Positions 30,036 to 41,789 of a DNA stretch of 64,000 nucleotides are shown here, one piece after another; positions within the stretch are counted from its first letter, which is position 1, and each line of letters opens with the position of its first letter. The translations under genes and the position numbers were made by a program. The notes beneath the pieces are model-generated. The model did no database searches. It was not told the origin of the DNA and was given only the letters and a program-made list of their open reading frames with translations. This DNA is from Chrysophaeum taylorii (Eukaryota > Sar > Pelagophyceae > Pelagomonadales > Pelagomonadaceae). The DNA lies in assembly GCA_029834535.1 (NCBI GenBank), contig JAQMWT010000671.1, forward strand, positions 310,001-374,000. The letters run 5' to 3'.

Positions 30036-32741
30036 ATGGGACCGCCGACGCCCAAGACGAAGAAGAAGTCGCTGCAGAAAGTGGAAATCCGGGACCCCGT
30101 GACGATGGTGCGGACGTCGCTGAGCCGGACGACGCTCGGGCGGAGGGTGAACCTGAAGCGTCAGAACTCGGGGGGGAGTGATTCGGAGGCGACGACGCGG
30201 TCGATCGCGTCGACCCAGGGCCACGAAGACGATGATTTTATGAACGTGTTCGCGGACGAGGGGTTCGAGAGTGCTCGGGAGCGGCGGTTCGACGGCGAGG
30301 TGCCCTCGTTTCCGCGGCACGAACGGAAAACTTGGACGGCGTACGTCTTCGATCCTACTTCGCTCGATCATTTGGCCTGGGATTTTTTGATGTTGTTTTT
30401 GGTCGGAATCGTGCTGTTCGCCGCCCCCTACGAATTCGCGTTCGTCAGCAAGACGCCGCGCGGTGGGGGGCTCCACGTGCTGAACCACGTCGTCACGACG
30501 TGCTTTATCGTCGACATCGCCGTCACGCTGAACACGGCGCTCTACGATTTGGACGAATCGAGGTGGATCCTCGACCGATTCACGATTTTCAAACGGTACG
30601 CGCAGCTGTGGCTGTGGATCGACGTCATTTCGATCATTCCGTGGCAGGATCTGCCCCTCGGGGAACATTTTAGGCTTCTGAAGCTCGTGCGGCTCGTGCG
30701 GCTCTTCAAGCTGCTGAAAATCGTCAAGGCCCCTCAGATTTTGGAATCGCTGGACAGGGTCTTTTCGATCTCGTACAAGACATCCCTCATGATCAAGTAC
30801 GTGGTGATTTTGATATCGCTGTTGCACCTGGAGGCGTGCATGTTTCGATACGCACACGACCTCGTCAAGTCTGGCAGAAAAAATCTCGACGCGGGAACGG
30901 TGCTGTCGACGCCCGACTACGTGCTCTACGAGCCCCATTTCAGGGCCGGCGGCAACTTCGCGATTTATGTAGATTGCTTGGACTGGGGGATGCAGACGCT
31001 CCTCGGGCAGTCGGTGTACCGAAACACGACCGAAGGCGTGCTGTCGCTCGTCAACAACCTCGTCGGCGTCATGTTCTTCTCGTTTTTGATCGGCGACCTC
31101 GCAAACATCTTGTGCAACCTCGACCCGGCGTCGAACGAGTACAAGCAGACGGTCGATTCCTTAAACAATTTCATGCGCCTCCAGCACTTTCCCGAATCTG
31201 TAAGGGACAAAATGAGGACCTACTTGGCAAACGCCGAGCCAATGTTTCGGGCGAACTTCGAGGACGAGCTCATGTCCAAGCTGTCCCCAAACCTCCAGGA
31301 GTTGGTCGCCCACTTCATGTTGGGAAAGAAGGTGGCCATCACGCCCTTTTTCAGCTACGCGCGCCAACGAGCGCTCGGCCTCAACTGCGGGAGGAGACTC
31401 TACATCAAGCCTCGCCGGTGGCACCTCTACGAAGACGCCGGCGTCGCCCAAGCCAAAGAAGCCGTGATCGTCCTACTGCGATCTAACATGAGATACGACG
31501 TCAAGTACCGGGAAACGGGCAAAATCGAAAAGTTCGTGAGCCACTCGAGGATTTCGATGGCGCACGAGGCCGACGACATGCAGCGAGCGATTCAGAAGAT
31601 GGAGGGCGTGTCCAAGCTGATCGTCACGCAGCTCGCCTCGTGTATGCGCATGATTCTCATCCTCGCGCGCGAGTCGGTCATCCGAAAATCACTCACCATC
31701 AACGACAAGATGTATTTGGTCGAAAAGGGCGCGATATACACCTTTGGACGCGACGTCACGTCGCCCTTCAGAATCGAAAAAGTTGGGCCGACGGCATGCA
31801 TCGGCGATCGCGAGATCGCGTTCCACGTCGCCGGGCATCCTCCAATGCCGTGCTGGTACAACGCCCGCGCCACCGAAATGACGCGATGCCTCGTCCTCCG
31901 TGCCGATCATTTCGTCCAGTGCCTCAACCAACCGGGCTACGACTCATTCCGTCGCTACATCGCGCGCTTCGGCGTCTGGGCGCACTTCAAGATGCAGTTC
32001 TACACGGCCATCAAGACGGGCTTCATCGTCGACCCCGTCCTAAGAGAGTGGAAGTTGAAGGATCACGACGTGCGTCCACCGTCGCCACCAAAGAAGAAGG
32101 ACGGCGATGATGGTGCTCTGGCCGACCGCGTCGGCCGCGTCGAGCGCCTTCTCTCAAAAGTTGCTTCTCGCCTCGGCGTCGACCAACCAATCCGCGACGA
32201 CGGCAGTTATCCGTCCAAGGAAGGGGGCGGCAAGCCCTCTCGCGCTTCCTCGGATCCCCAGCGAGCCCGGAAGCCAACTGCGAGCCTCGACACCGACCCT
32301 CGCTACCCCTCCATCAACCAGCCAATCCACAACAACGGTGGTGGTGGCTCCGCGTTAAAGGAAGCGGGTGGCAAGCTCCTCGCCAAGCCCTCGCGAACTT
32401 CCTCCGAACCCCCGCGAGCCCGGAAGTCCGCTGCGCTCCTCTACGAGCCCCGCCAGGGCGGGCCCCCGAGAGACCGCCAGGGCTGCGACTACGTCCGCCT
32501 CTCGTCGCCCCCCGACCGAGGCGACGAAGACGACGACGAAGACGACGCTGCTGCTGAGATACGACACCGTTCCTCCTTCAACCTCCCGCAACCCGCCTCC
32601 ATCTCCCTGCCACGATCATCCACCTCCCCCCGCCCCGTGCTTGGCTCCAACCCTGGGTCCGCGAAAGTCCGCAAGCCCTACTCGCCCGCGCGCAAATACT
32701 CCCACAAGACATCCTCCGTCGACTCCATGCTGCGCTTCTAG
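30036..32741 (+). CDS. CNG/EAG-family ion channel with atypical pore
   Basis: A 901-residue protein with the layout of voltage/cyclic-nucleotide channels: hydrophobic segments at about 113-131 (S1), 150-168 (S2) and 186-202 (S3), then a basic S4 (RLLKLVRLVRLFKLLKIVK, 213-231), S5 at about 251-270 and S6 at about 336-358 (LVNNLVGVMFFSFLIGDLAN). The pore loop (about 310-332, DWGMQTLLGQSVYRNTTEG) has no GYG or GFG potassium filter, so ion selectivity is uncertain. After S6 comes a C-linker-like helical region (360-440) and a divergent cyclic nucleotide-binding domain (about 540-645) with ESVIRKSLTINDKMYLVEKG in the place of the usual E-x-I-I-x-x-G-D block; key ligand contacts look degenerate. 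The disordered C-tail has two related Ser/Arg/Pro segments. A plasma-membrane or ciliary channel is likely. Confidence 0.85.
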   Translation: MGPPTPKTKKKSLQKVEIRDPVTMVRTSLSRTTLGRRVNLKRQNSGGSDSEATTRSIASTQGHEDDDFMNVFADEGFESARERRFDGEVPSFPRHERKTWTAYVFDPTSLDHLAWDFLMLFLVGIVLFAAPYEFAFVSKTPRGGGLHVLNHVVTTCFIVDIAVTLNTALYDLDESRWILDRFTIFKRYAQLWLWIDVISIIPWQDLPLGEHFRLLKLVRLVRLFKLLKIVKAPQILESLDRVFSISYKTSLMIKYVVILISLLHLEACMFRYAHDLVKSGRKNLDAGTVLSTPDYVLYEPHFRAGGNFAIYVDCLDWGMQTLLGQSVYRNTTEGVLSLVNNLVGVMFFSFLIGDLANILCNLDPASNEYKQTVDSLNNFMRLQHFPESVRDKMRTYLANAEPMFRANFEDELMSKLSPNLQELVAHFMLGKKVAITPFFSYARQRALGLNCGRRLYIKPRRWHLYEDAGVAQAKEAVIVLLRSNMRYDVKYRETGKIEKFVSHSRISMAHEADDMQRAIQKMEGVSKLIVTQLASCMRMILILARESVIRKSLTINDKMYLVEKGAIYTFGRDVTSPFRIEKVGPTACIGDREIAFHVAGHPPMPCWYNARATEMTRCLVLRADHFVQCLNQPGYDSFRRYIARFGVWAHFKMQFYTAIKTGFIVDPVLREWKLKDHDVRPPSPPKKKDGDDGALADRVGRVERLLSKVASRLGVDQPIRDDGSYPSKEGGGKPSRASSDPQRARKPTASLDTDPRYPSINQPIHNNGGGGSALKEAGGKLLAKPSRTSSEPPRARKSAALLYEPRQGGPPRDRQGCDYVRLSSPPDRGDEDDDEDDAAAEIRHRSSFNLPQPASISLPRSSTSPRPVLGSNPGSAKVRKPYSPARKYSHKTSSVDSMLRF

Positions 32742-32808
32742 ATTTTTTCCTTGGTGCTGAAAGAAATTCCTCGTTTTGATGAACGCCGCGCCGCGTGCTG
32801 CGGTCTCC

Positions 32809-32833
32809 GATCCGATCCGATCCGATCCGATCA
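32809..32833. repeat. CGATC pentamer microsatellite
   Basis: Four to five tandem CCGAT units in the 3' flank of the channel gene. Confidence 0.85.
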
Positions 32834-34995
32834 AGGGGATATTTGTTGTCCGATCTTCACAGCCGCTTCTTTGACGAAAATAAATAGTAAAAACCGCGTT
32901 TTGTATAGTTAGTTCATTCGTTTTGCGTTGTTTGAGGGGGGATCGTCGTTGAGAAGATGGCCGCCTAGGGACAGACAGTCAGTCTTAAAGGATATTCTAG
33001 ATCAGCTGACACCACCAGAGGCGGGCAGAACGAGAGAGAGGGAAAATCAATCCCGTGTTTTAAAAAAAGCGGGCGCTGCTGCTGCGGAGGTAAGAAGATT
33101 CTTGCTCTCGTTCGAGAACGAACGAACGGCACGCGTGTTGCAGTCGTCGCATCCTAAAGGAGCCGACCCTTGAATAATTGAGAAGAAGCGTTGTTCTCGA
33201 CCTCCGACGAGTTCCCTCAGTCTTCAAAGACGGAATCGTCCCTCGCGGAAACCCAAGAATCTCATCAGCCGGTAACCGCCATCACTTTCTTGTGAAAGAC
33301 GTGCGTCCAGCCATTGAAATCGGTTGGGCGCGGCCACGATGAGATGTCACGCTGGGGATTTGTATTTTGTTGCGCTTCCCGTGGGCACCTTCAATCGCGC
33401 AGCACGATCCACAAAAGCATCGAGAATGCAAGGTGGCTGCTGCTGCTGAGAAAACGACGACGCCAAGATGAAAGAATACGAATGCAGCCAAAAAAAGCGA
33501 ATCCTCCCAGTCCACCCAGGCAATTAATTCTTACGCCGTGTTGGCTCTGAGCCATCTCGTCAACTAAATCGACTGCCTCGACGTCCGCCGCAGCGAAAAA
33601 GGAACACGCAGACGAAGACAACGTCTGCGCGCGACCCGCAGATCGGAGTCTATTCAGCAGACGACCGACAGACGCAGAAGACCCGCAGAGAGAGGTGAAT
33701 GGTCTGTCGATTTGGTGATGGGCGGGACCTGTCCGAAGAAGAACCAAAAAACGCGAGGTGCCAAACTTTCTGCTTGTGCACATGCTTGGAAACACACAGT
33801 GACTATTAGAAGAACTCTGCGAGACGACGTGCAGAGACACATACGAGAAAAGATACGCACGCCCAACACAGACGACGACTTGGAGACGTCTGCGGACTCC
33901 AGTTTCGGAAGAGACACGGCCGACCCACGAACGCAGACGTCTTAACCTCTGTTTTGCGCACTTGCCCAGCCACAATCCAGATTCGGCCACGCGCTCCGCC
34001 GCTATCACCAGAGTTAGATCACCGACTCCGTTCGGCAGCAAAGAGCGACGGAGGAGATTAGCTTTTGGCTCACTTTACATGCGTCCGCGTGCATCGTGCG
34101 ACGTTCTGCACGCGCCACAACGATCCGCACGAGCGTCCCCAAAGCCGCGCGTCTCGCGGTTGCAGGACAGTCATCGTATTGGCACGTGTCGTTGTTGGCG
34201 TTTTGCACGTACCGTTGAGCACCGCGACAACGCAAGAGTCCATCGCCGTAGACTGGGGTTTGTCTCCATGCCCAGTCGCGCAAATGGCGTCTTGTCTTCG
34301 CACGCTGTGTTACTAGGCGGTATGTAGCCCGCCCATCTCTACTACTAGAACCCCAAGATTACCAGAATGATACGAGACCATTACCAGAATGATACGAGAC
34401 CACCAGAGTGTGGCAAAGGGGCCTCGTTGGGTGCCGAGGTCGAGGTAAAAGCTAAACGTGAGTTACCGTTGTTTGATCGAATGTAAGATGATAGCGTGTT
34501 AGCACATTTAAATGAGGTGCGGGCCAAAGTCAGTCAACGAGGGCCGACATGACATCCATGTCATTCGCAGCATGAAGAGAAGAAATTCAATTTCCCCACG
34601 CAGTAACATTTCCCACCATGTATATTTGCCCATTATCATCGTTGTATGGGTGTCGCATTTCACCACTAACACGGGAGGTGTTGCTCTTGGCGAGATAGAC
34701 CATATGATTCCAGGTATAGAGAGAGAAAACTGCCAGACTCGGCTAGATGCGGTTTCTCGGTAGAGAAATGACACAGCGATAGTGGCTGTTTCAGTACCGT
34801 CCTGTCTCTGACGACTATGAGACAGCACAACTGTATTGGATACCGTACGACCTATGTCTTTGGCTACTGTGTGATTGGTGATTAACCTAGGGAATATCCT
34901 GACTGAGTCAGAATGAGTCTGAGAATCTCTGTCTCACGTTCCCAACCACTTGCCCACCGCACCCCTTGCAACTCCCCTTTTACCTCACAGTCGTA
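32834..34995. other. Long spacer with no recognised gene
   Basis: About 2.1 kb with no frame above about 200 codons and no domain recognised on either strand. GCAGACGA/CGACGTC-type short motifs recur at about 33570-33910, and ACCAGAATGATACGAGACCA is directly duplicated at about 34359-34402. It may be decayed mobile DNA. Confidence 0.5.
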
Positions 34996-34999
34996 GCAT

Positions 35000-35548
35000 C
35001 TTTGACTTCTACACAGAGTATTTTCAAAAAATATGGTCAAAAATAGCGGCGAGGTTGTCTACAATCGTCTACGATGCTTTCACGCAGAATGCGCACGCGC
35101 GATGCGTCGCGTTACACGTCGCCAGACCTGGCAACATCATATCAAAACTTCAACCCTGCTCCGGCTGCCAACCGGCCTGGAGACACCGTCGACATCTATA
35201 ATCTCGCGCCGACAAGTTCTCTGGGCAGGCCACGTTGCCCGGATGCCCAGGCATCGCCTCCATCGGAAATGCTCACCTCGTGGTGCGCCTCCAAACGTCC
35301 CTGCGGGTCCCCACAGTTCACTTACGGCCATGGTCTCAACAAGGCACTCAGCCAGTTCCATATACCCGCAACGACCTGGTACTCCCTCGCTCAAAACCGT
35401 GACACCTGGCGACAAAAAATCAACTCGTCCTCAATTCCCCTTTCTACCCCCCCCCGTCTCATCGCCCAGTGACCCTACTCCCACGCGCCATGGCGCTGGG
35501 AGTAGCCTACGCCACAAGCACCGGGCTGGCTTCGTTAGTTAGTTATAT
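35000..35548 (+). mobile_element. LINE 3' end (C-terminal endonuclease-RT type)
   Basis: The plus-strand frame from about 35033 reads FHAECARAMRRVTRRQTWQH then RRQVLWAGHVARMP. A second frame from about 35290 reads FTYGHGLNKALSQF and LAQNRDTWRQKI. These are the conserved C-terminal blocks of widespread algal endonuclease/reverse-transcriptase LINEs (RRQLRWLGHVARM ... LAQDRxxWR). One frame change separates them, so the copy is dead. It ends with TTAGTTAGTTA, the tail of the TTAG-tailed family. It is severely 5'-truncated: neither RT nor endonuclease is present. Confidence 0.82.
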
Positions 35549-35689
35549 GGATCAACACATTCCTCGGTGCCGCCGCGGCAAAAAAAATGCGCTGCCCGTT
35601 ACTTGTACTTAGGTGGTATGAATATTTCACGTTTCCAAACCCCTTGCGCGAACCACCGCAGTCCCCGTTTTAGCAGCCGTCGAAACCAC

Positions 35690-36055
35690 TGAGTCGTGCC
35701 GACACCATTGAAATCTGGGCCTGCGACGGTGGGTACATTTCAATCGCCTCTGAATGAGGTGGCTTCACTAATATTGTCGTGTTTAAAGAACTCCTGTCTA
35801 AGTACCTTCTCGCTTATTTCACCCGCACTACAAACGCAACCGAGTTCACTCAAGCACTGGACTTCCTCGACAACTTCTGTAGAACCCAGCTCGAGGTTCA
35901 CTTACGCACTGTTTACTCAGATGTTTTCAGGTCATACCTCAGTCAACACGCCACGTCCCCGTATCGAGTTGACAAGAGCATTAACCTGATCACATTTCCG
36001 CCCTACCTTCACTCGTTTAACCATGGGGTGGAACAAGCTAGAGAACAGTAAAAGT
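35690..36055 (+). mobile_element. Integrase-like retroelement fossil scrap
   Basis: A plus-strand piece of about 120 codons with spacing like a retroelement integrase core, including an Asp-containing block near the middle and an FNHGVEQARE end. It is too short and broken for a firm family call; Copia is the best guess. No LTR seen. Confidence 0.35.
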
Positions 36056-37028
36056 CACTGAGCCTCTGGTAGAGAATGGTGGCGGTGGTAGTGCTGCCTT
36101 TCGTCCTGTCCTCTAACGACACAAAGAGCAGCACGGTGTGCGACACAGCGATTTTGTGGTTGTAGTGGTGAGTGTGAGGTTCAGGGGGGGGGGGGGGGGT
36201 TCCTAACCCTAAATGGAATTTTCTATCTCTACGCCCTCGCAGATTGAACTCGGGGATGAGCGAAATCTGGGACAAACAAAACAAATGTCGGGCCAAGGAC
36301 AAATGGATGTCGAGTCGTGAGGAGGCGTTGAAGGAAAGTGTGCGAAGTACATGAAAGAGATAGAGGAAAACGAAACGCAGGTAGTGTGTGAAGTGAGAAA
36401 GGAGAAAGAGCGGATGATCAAAGAAAGGAAAAAGCATCGATCGTGAGTAAGAAGAAAAGTGGAGGAAGATGCTAGGTAGGCTAACGATGAAGTATGGCGA
36501 ATGTTGTGTGAGAGATCAGATCATCATCTTGCTCAGTGGCTAATGAGTTAGGGGACGGTGCGTGCCGGTGGATAAATCCTAAGTGGCCGGGGGAGCATCT
36601 GAGTAGAGCGGGTGGTCTAACGAAAAATAACAGGAGGGATCATGGGTCAGGCAGTCGGGAATTGTGCAGCAGACCAATGGTTGATCGAAAGGCGAATAAT
36701 GAGAGTGGCCGTAGGGATGAGAGTCTATTGTGACTAAAATTTTGCTAGTAAAGATGTGGCGATGTGACGGAGCGCCAGCGTGATCCCATGAAGAGTATGA
36801 CCATTTAACCAAATCGGTTTCGACATGGTAAGGTAATCGTCGTAATGAGAGCGAGTAAGGCGGAGCTGTTTCTGGAAGATGAGGGAACCATAATTGCCTG
36901 TCACATACGTGTCAAAGCTGTCGTCCTGTGTGTAGCGTGGGACGGCTGAAGCTAGGCTATGAGCGTCTAAAATGGTATGGGTGTAATCGTAGTGCGATGG
37001 TGATATCGTTATAAAGTTGTCTGGGGTT
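36056..37028. other. Spacer with no recognised gene
   Basis: Contains a homopolymer G run at about 36184-36200. No frame with a recognisable domain. Confidence 0.5.
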
Positions 37029-37037
37029 GGCCATAAA

Positions 37038-37316
37038 GGTTGGCACCTATTCGCCTCCCGGGCGGGCCGGTTGGCAGCCGGAACGTTCGCAGTGGGACGG
37101 GATATGGCCGGGGGGCAAAGACGGGAGGTTATTGACGAGTTGGTTGTCAGTCACATCGCGGTCTCCTCGTCGCATGGCGACAAGCTTGATGGTCACTCTC
37201 CGCCGACCGACCTTTCGGCGCTCCTCGTCTACAGGCCCGTGATTCCGGACTGGCACCTGTCGGTCCGGCCTGGCTCCCATGCTCGGGAGAGGTCTGAAGT
37301 TAGTTAGTTTAAGTTC
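37038..37316 (+). mobile_element. TTAG-tailed retroposon copy
   Basis: A 279-bp insertion nearly identical to 6300-6590, ending in GAAGTTAGTTAGTTT. It is flanked by the 9-bp direct repeat GGCCATAAA (37029-37037 and 37317-37325), a clear target-site duplication. Its high similarity to the 6.3-kb copy suggests recent movement. Confidence 0.88.
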
Positions 37317-37325
37317 GGCCATAAA

Positions 37326-40300
37326 TATGAAAACTCTAAATGTGCTGTAGGTTGGGGTTCGTAGTCTCGTGTAAGTCGCCAGTGGCTATTATCGAAAGAT
37401 GATTGGGCGGAGACTGAGGTTTGCGAGTGTATCGCGTATGATGGTGGATACAGGCGTGTGTCCTGTGCTGACGAGTCGGTGTCGTGCAGAAAATGCAGAA
37501 GGGTTGGGCAACAGAAGAAAATGCCAGAAGGCGATGGACTGCTTGAAGATAGCGTCCGTGCCAGGGGGAGAGTTGACTTCGAAGATATGGTCAAAGTCGC
37601 ATCTTTTGTGTTCTGTTCGATATAGTAATCCTGAACTGTGACGATCGACTGATCTATTCGTTTCATGTCCGGAGTCGTTGACATCAGAATCAAACGAAGC
37701 GTTTTCACCAGAATCAAACTTCCCTTGATGTACAAGCGCGAGAGAGCGTTGTGCATCCCTGGTGAATCGTGCAGTGACTGAAAGGGGAGACATTCGACAG
37801 AAGGGTGTTGTCGATATGCGAGAGCTGTGCAGTTTACAATGTGTAGGGAGCGTATGTTTCAACAGAGGATTGATCTGTGGACGGGGGATGTCCGAAGAAT
37901 GAACATGATGCGAGGTCCTGTCCATAATACGAGAACTCTCTGATAATGAGTCATGCGATACTGTGACTAGCAGCGAGTGTGTGGGAATGAAGAAGTAGAT
38001 AGTCATGGCAGTTAACTTCCCTTGATTCGTAACACAACTGGGTGGGGCTAGCGGTGTGCGGCAGTGAGATTCGGTGGAATGCTTAAAGCAGAGCGCGTGT
38101 CCAACCTGTGGAGATTGGGGGTTATCCTCGCAAGTGCTACGGAAAGCGTCGGCTGGGTGCGAATCGCAATGGCGGCTGTTGGGCTCAGGGTTCTGCAAGA
38201 TGGAACCTGCAGTGCGAACGGAGAGGAGCGAACCGAGTGCGTCATAAGAGCGTAATACGCTAGTGCAGCCTGAGCTGTGTCCGAAGCATGATTCTGATAG
38301 CAATGTCGACAGATGCGAGATATGATCAGAACTGGACGAGGATTTCGCGTGAAGTTGTGTTGTAACCGAACCATAGTGGTGCAAAGCTTCAACGTCAAGC
38401 ATAGTGCTGGGAGGGACGTGAAGAGAGGTGAGCAAAGGACTCTGCGTGCGGCTATCATTTGGTGGCGGGTATTTATTGCGCGAGACTAGCGATAATTGCG
38501 ACGTGTGGCGTTGGCGTGATAGAACTTCGTTTGCATATGGCAGCATGCTGGATAAAATCGACCGAGGGTGGAATGCTGAAACTTGAGAGGTGTGACCTGC
38601 GAGAGGCTGACGGAGGAGCGTGGGAGGCTCTGAATTGCATTGATGACGGAACTTAGTGTCATCACAAATCGTCGGGGATTTGATCGTCGGGAGTGGAGGA
38701 ACGACGAATACTCATCAGGTCTTGGCGTGTGACGGAGGTCCTTACAAAGAGGGACTTCAGTACGTGCCTTGAATTGTGTTCCGATGTAGCCAGAGTAGCC
38801 ATGGGAGGCATGACTGATACGAATCGAAACGAATCTTGTCGTCGGTGGAAAACTAATGCGCGCTCGTAATTCGAACTGGGTGAAATCTTCGAATTGCCGG
38901 TGAGACCGAGAGACCATGATTGCGTAACGAGCGCAGAGCCGGGCTGCGGTCGGAGGAGGCGCTTCAGCGGTGGCTGAGACGACAGTGTTCTGCGTATCAT
39001 GAATCGAAAGGTGTTGGGCATAGTACTGTGCGACAAGCGAGCGTGCGTCTCAGTTGACTGTGAGTGTACCATGGGTATGGCGCAATGTTTGTAGTCTAAC
39101 CGAGAGGGGCGGTGAGCGTGCTGTCGCGAGTGCATTGTAGCCTGTGCGGTGTCTGGGCTTTAATCGGAATATGACATATGACGTCATACAAAGCGATGGG
39201 AGCTGAATCAGACGTGATGGGACTGGCTAGTAGTGCCGGGAGCAGCATGTCGGGGGTAGCGCTCGGAGATGAGGGTGGAACGCAGTCCACTTCTATCTTG
39301 GTTGCCGTGTGTCGCGGTACTATGGGCGTAAACAAATGACATGAAGTAAATGCTTGTGTCCCAAACGAGAATGCGGTTATAGTCGCACAGGAAGGTTTCA
39401 TATTGTCTCTGCTGCAGTCAAATGCTTTGGAGGAAACCAATGGAGAAACCACGAGAGCACATGGGTGGCGTCTGGTGGCCAAAGTTCCTGTGGGAGTGGT
39501 TGAGGTGACTCCAAAGTAGGATTCCTTCTTGGGTATGACTCAAGCGTTGCAATGAGTTCGTGCTCGAGATCATAGTCGTCCATTAGATGACTTGAGGTGG
39601 TCGCGAATGAGCGATACGTCGACCTGGTGTCAGGGGAGACCGAGGTGGTGCAGGGACCTGACTGGCTGAGGTAGCCGTGCTGGTAAGATTCCAACGGGTG
39701 CGCATAACTCTGCAGAGTGCTGACACTGGCTTGTGCCTGATCTGCAGTCGTGCAGGGAGGCGAGATCGTCTGTGCTAATACGGATTGCAGCGACACGGAA
39801 GGGTCAGGTGCCTGGGGGGCTGAGAGGCGGCCTTTGTCTTCCAGAGGCGAAGGGGTCAAGCAAGGCTGTAGCTTCGTCTCGTCGTGATCGGATAGGCGCA
39901 ATGAGCTTGTGCGCATGATCGTGGTGCCCTTACCTGAGTCTTCATGATGTACCTTTGTGTCCTGTGGTGGCGCTTCTGCGAGCGAGAGATATCTTAAGGA
40001 TTGGTCCATCGGACGGGGTGCATCAGCTATGAATGAGACAGGAGCCAGTAGCAGTGCAAGGTCAGGTGACAGAACGTTTGCGTGGTCGAGTAATGAGCGT
40101 TGGACCTGAGCATCGTCTGCATAGTCTGGAACCGTGCTGTGCAGTTGGTTTGCGTTGTCTCGTCTGCTACATCAATGAGCTGGCTGGTGTAGCTGGCCGT
40201 TGTGGTCTTATCTTTCGTCTTGTCGTCCAATAGAGACTGCGAGATAGTACTGGTTGCTATGTGCGAGACTATAAGTATCTGTTGAGCAGCTGTTGAGAGC

Positions 40301-41050
40301 TGAGTGCTCTCTTGTCTGGCAGTTTCTGTGGCTTTGGAGCTCCAGATACATGATTGCGCAGCTTCAAACGTCTTGGCATTTGGGATTGCCATAAAGTAAC
40401 TCGTAAGTTCAAAGTCGGACGTCGGCAAATGCATCGAAAGGCCTGTGAGGTCACCAATTGAAATACGCCCTCGTAAGGCGTGCGCGACGTGGTGCGGGCG
40501 CGAGCGACTTATGTTGATGATCTGAAGGTCGTGAGATTCGTTGCGGCGCGGAGTGTCGGTGGAAATGACGAGTGTCGTGGTGTTAGAGGCGGTGACGCGG
40601 AGAGCATCGAAAAGCGTGTCATACTCCAAGAGCAAAAGCGCGTGATGCGGGTGGTCCGAAGTCAGTGCCAAAAGGAGTGTGGCTCGCGACTGACCTGTCT
40701 GCAAGGTAGGGCAGATGGGCGCGTGAGCTGAGATCCCGTGGTGGAGAGTATCCGGCCTGAAATGCTTGGGGTCCAGTGTGGGAATTCGAAAAGAGGGGTC
40801 GCCGAAGGAGAGTGCAGTAGAACCAATGGCGATGTAAGGGTCAGTCAGTCCTGCTGGGTGCATCCTCAATAGCGGAGATGCTGGACCAGAGCGGTGAGTT
40901 CCGTAGTGACCAGGGTTGCCCTTAGGTGTGTTGAGCATTCGAAGGTGCGGGCATGTGACAGGCGTCCTCAAATGAGGAGTGACGTGCTGAGCGATAAGAC
41001 GCTTTTGAGGGAGGCAACGTACGTGACTTGGGTGCATGTTTGTGGTGGAG
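37326..41050 (-). other. Unrecognised minus-strand frames beside the Copia-type fossil
   Basis: About 3.7 kb at near-even GC with several minus-strand open stretches of 130-390 codons (about 37390-38546, 39400-40009 and 40027-41199). Translations are rich in Ser/Thr/His/Pro, and I recognise no domain. The last frame shares its N-terminal 45 codons with the neighbouring fossil through a 164-bp direct repeat, so this may be the decayed 3' half of that element or another element next to it. Confidence 0.4.
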
Positions 41051-41789
41051 CCGGCAGCTACGAGCATATTAGCAAATCCACGAATGGTAGGAGAAGGAGT
41101 GTATATAGAATGAACTTTGGCACCCATCTTCCTATCGCTTGATGTAATAAAGCCCAGATATCTGCTTTGGGACAGATGCATGTCACTTAAAGCAAACATT
41201 TTATCGATAAACTCGAGACGATTTGTAGACGTCGTGGATCGTACACGAGCATATTAGCAAATCCACGAATGGTAGGAGTAGGAGTGTATATAGAATGAAC
41301 TTTGGCACCCATCTTCCTATCGCTTGATGTAATAAAGCCCAGATATCTGCTTTGGGACAGATGCATGTCACTTAAAGCAAACATTTTATCGATAAATTCG
41401 AGACGATTTTCCTGAGGGTAGAAGACAAAAGAATCGTGAAATACAGGAGAAGTATAGGTGACCAGTGCTTGTACTAAATGACGCGTGTCTTGATTTTCTT
41501 TATTATGGTGGTATGCTTGGCAAAGCCAAAGAAAACCAGGAACAGGTTCGAGAGAAGCAGCCTTATCAATTCCGGCATCATGTGTTAGGAAGGTATAGGT
41601 TTCGCCAATAGCATTTATATGTGCCTGGTATTTAGAAGAGGAGTTAGAAACTGTTATGTCTCCGCCTGTATGTCTTCCACCGGTGATGTAAATGACGGAG
41701 GAAGTAGAGAATTTATTTAAAAATAACCTGTGAGATGGTTGGTTAGATTCGATAGTTGTAATACGAAAGGACACAGGTAATGTGATAGA

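Noticed and set aside
29736-30938. A 400-codon minus-strand frame
   Set aside because: Antisense of the channel N-terminal region; charged composition with no domain.
34508-34828. A minus-strand frame of 106 codons
   Set aside because: Isolated, no domain, in a region that otherwise looks like decayed non-coding DNA.
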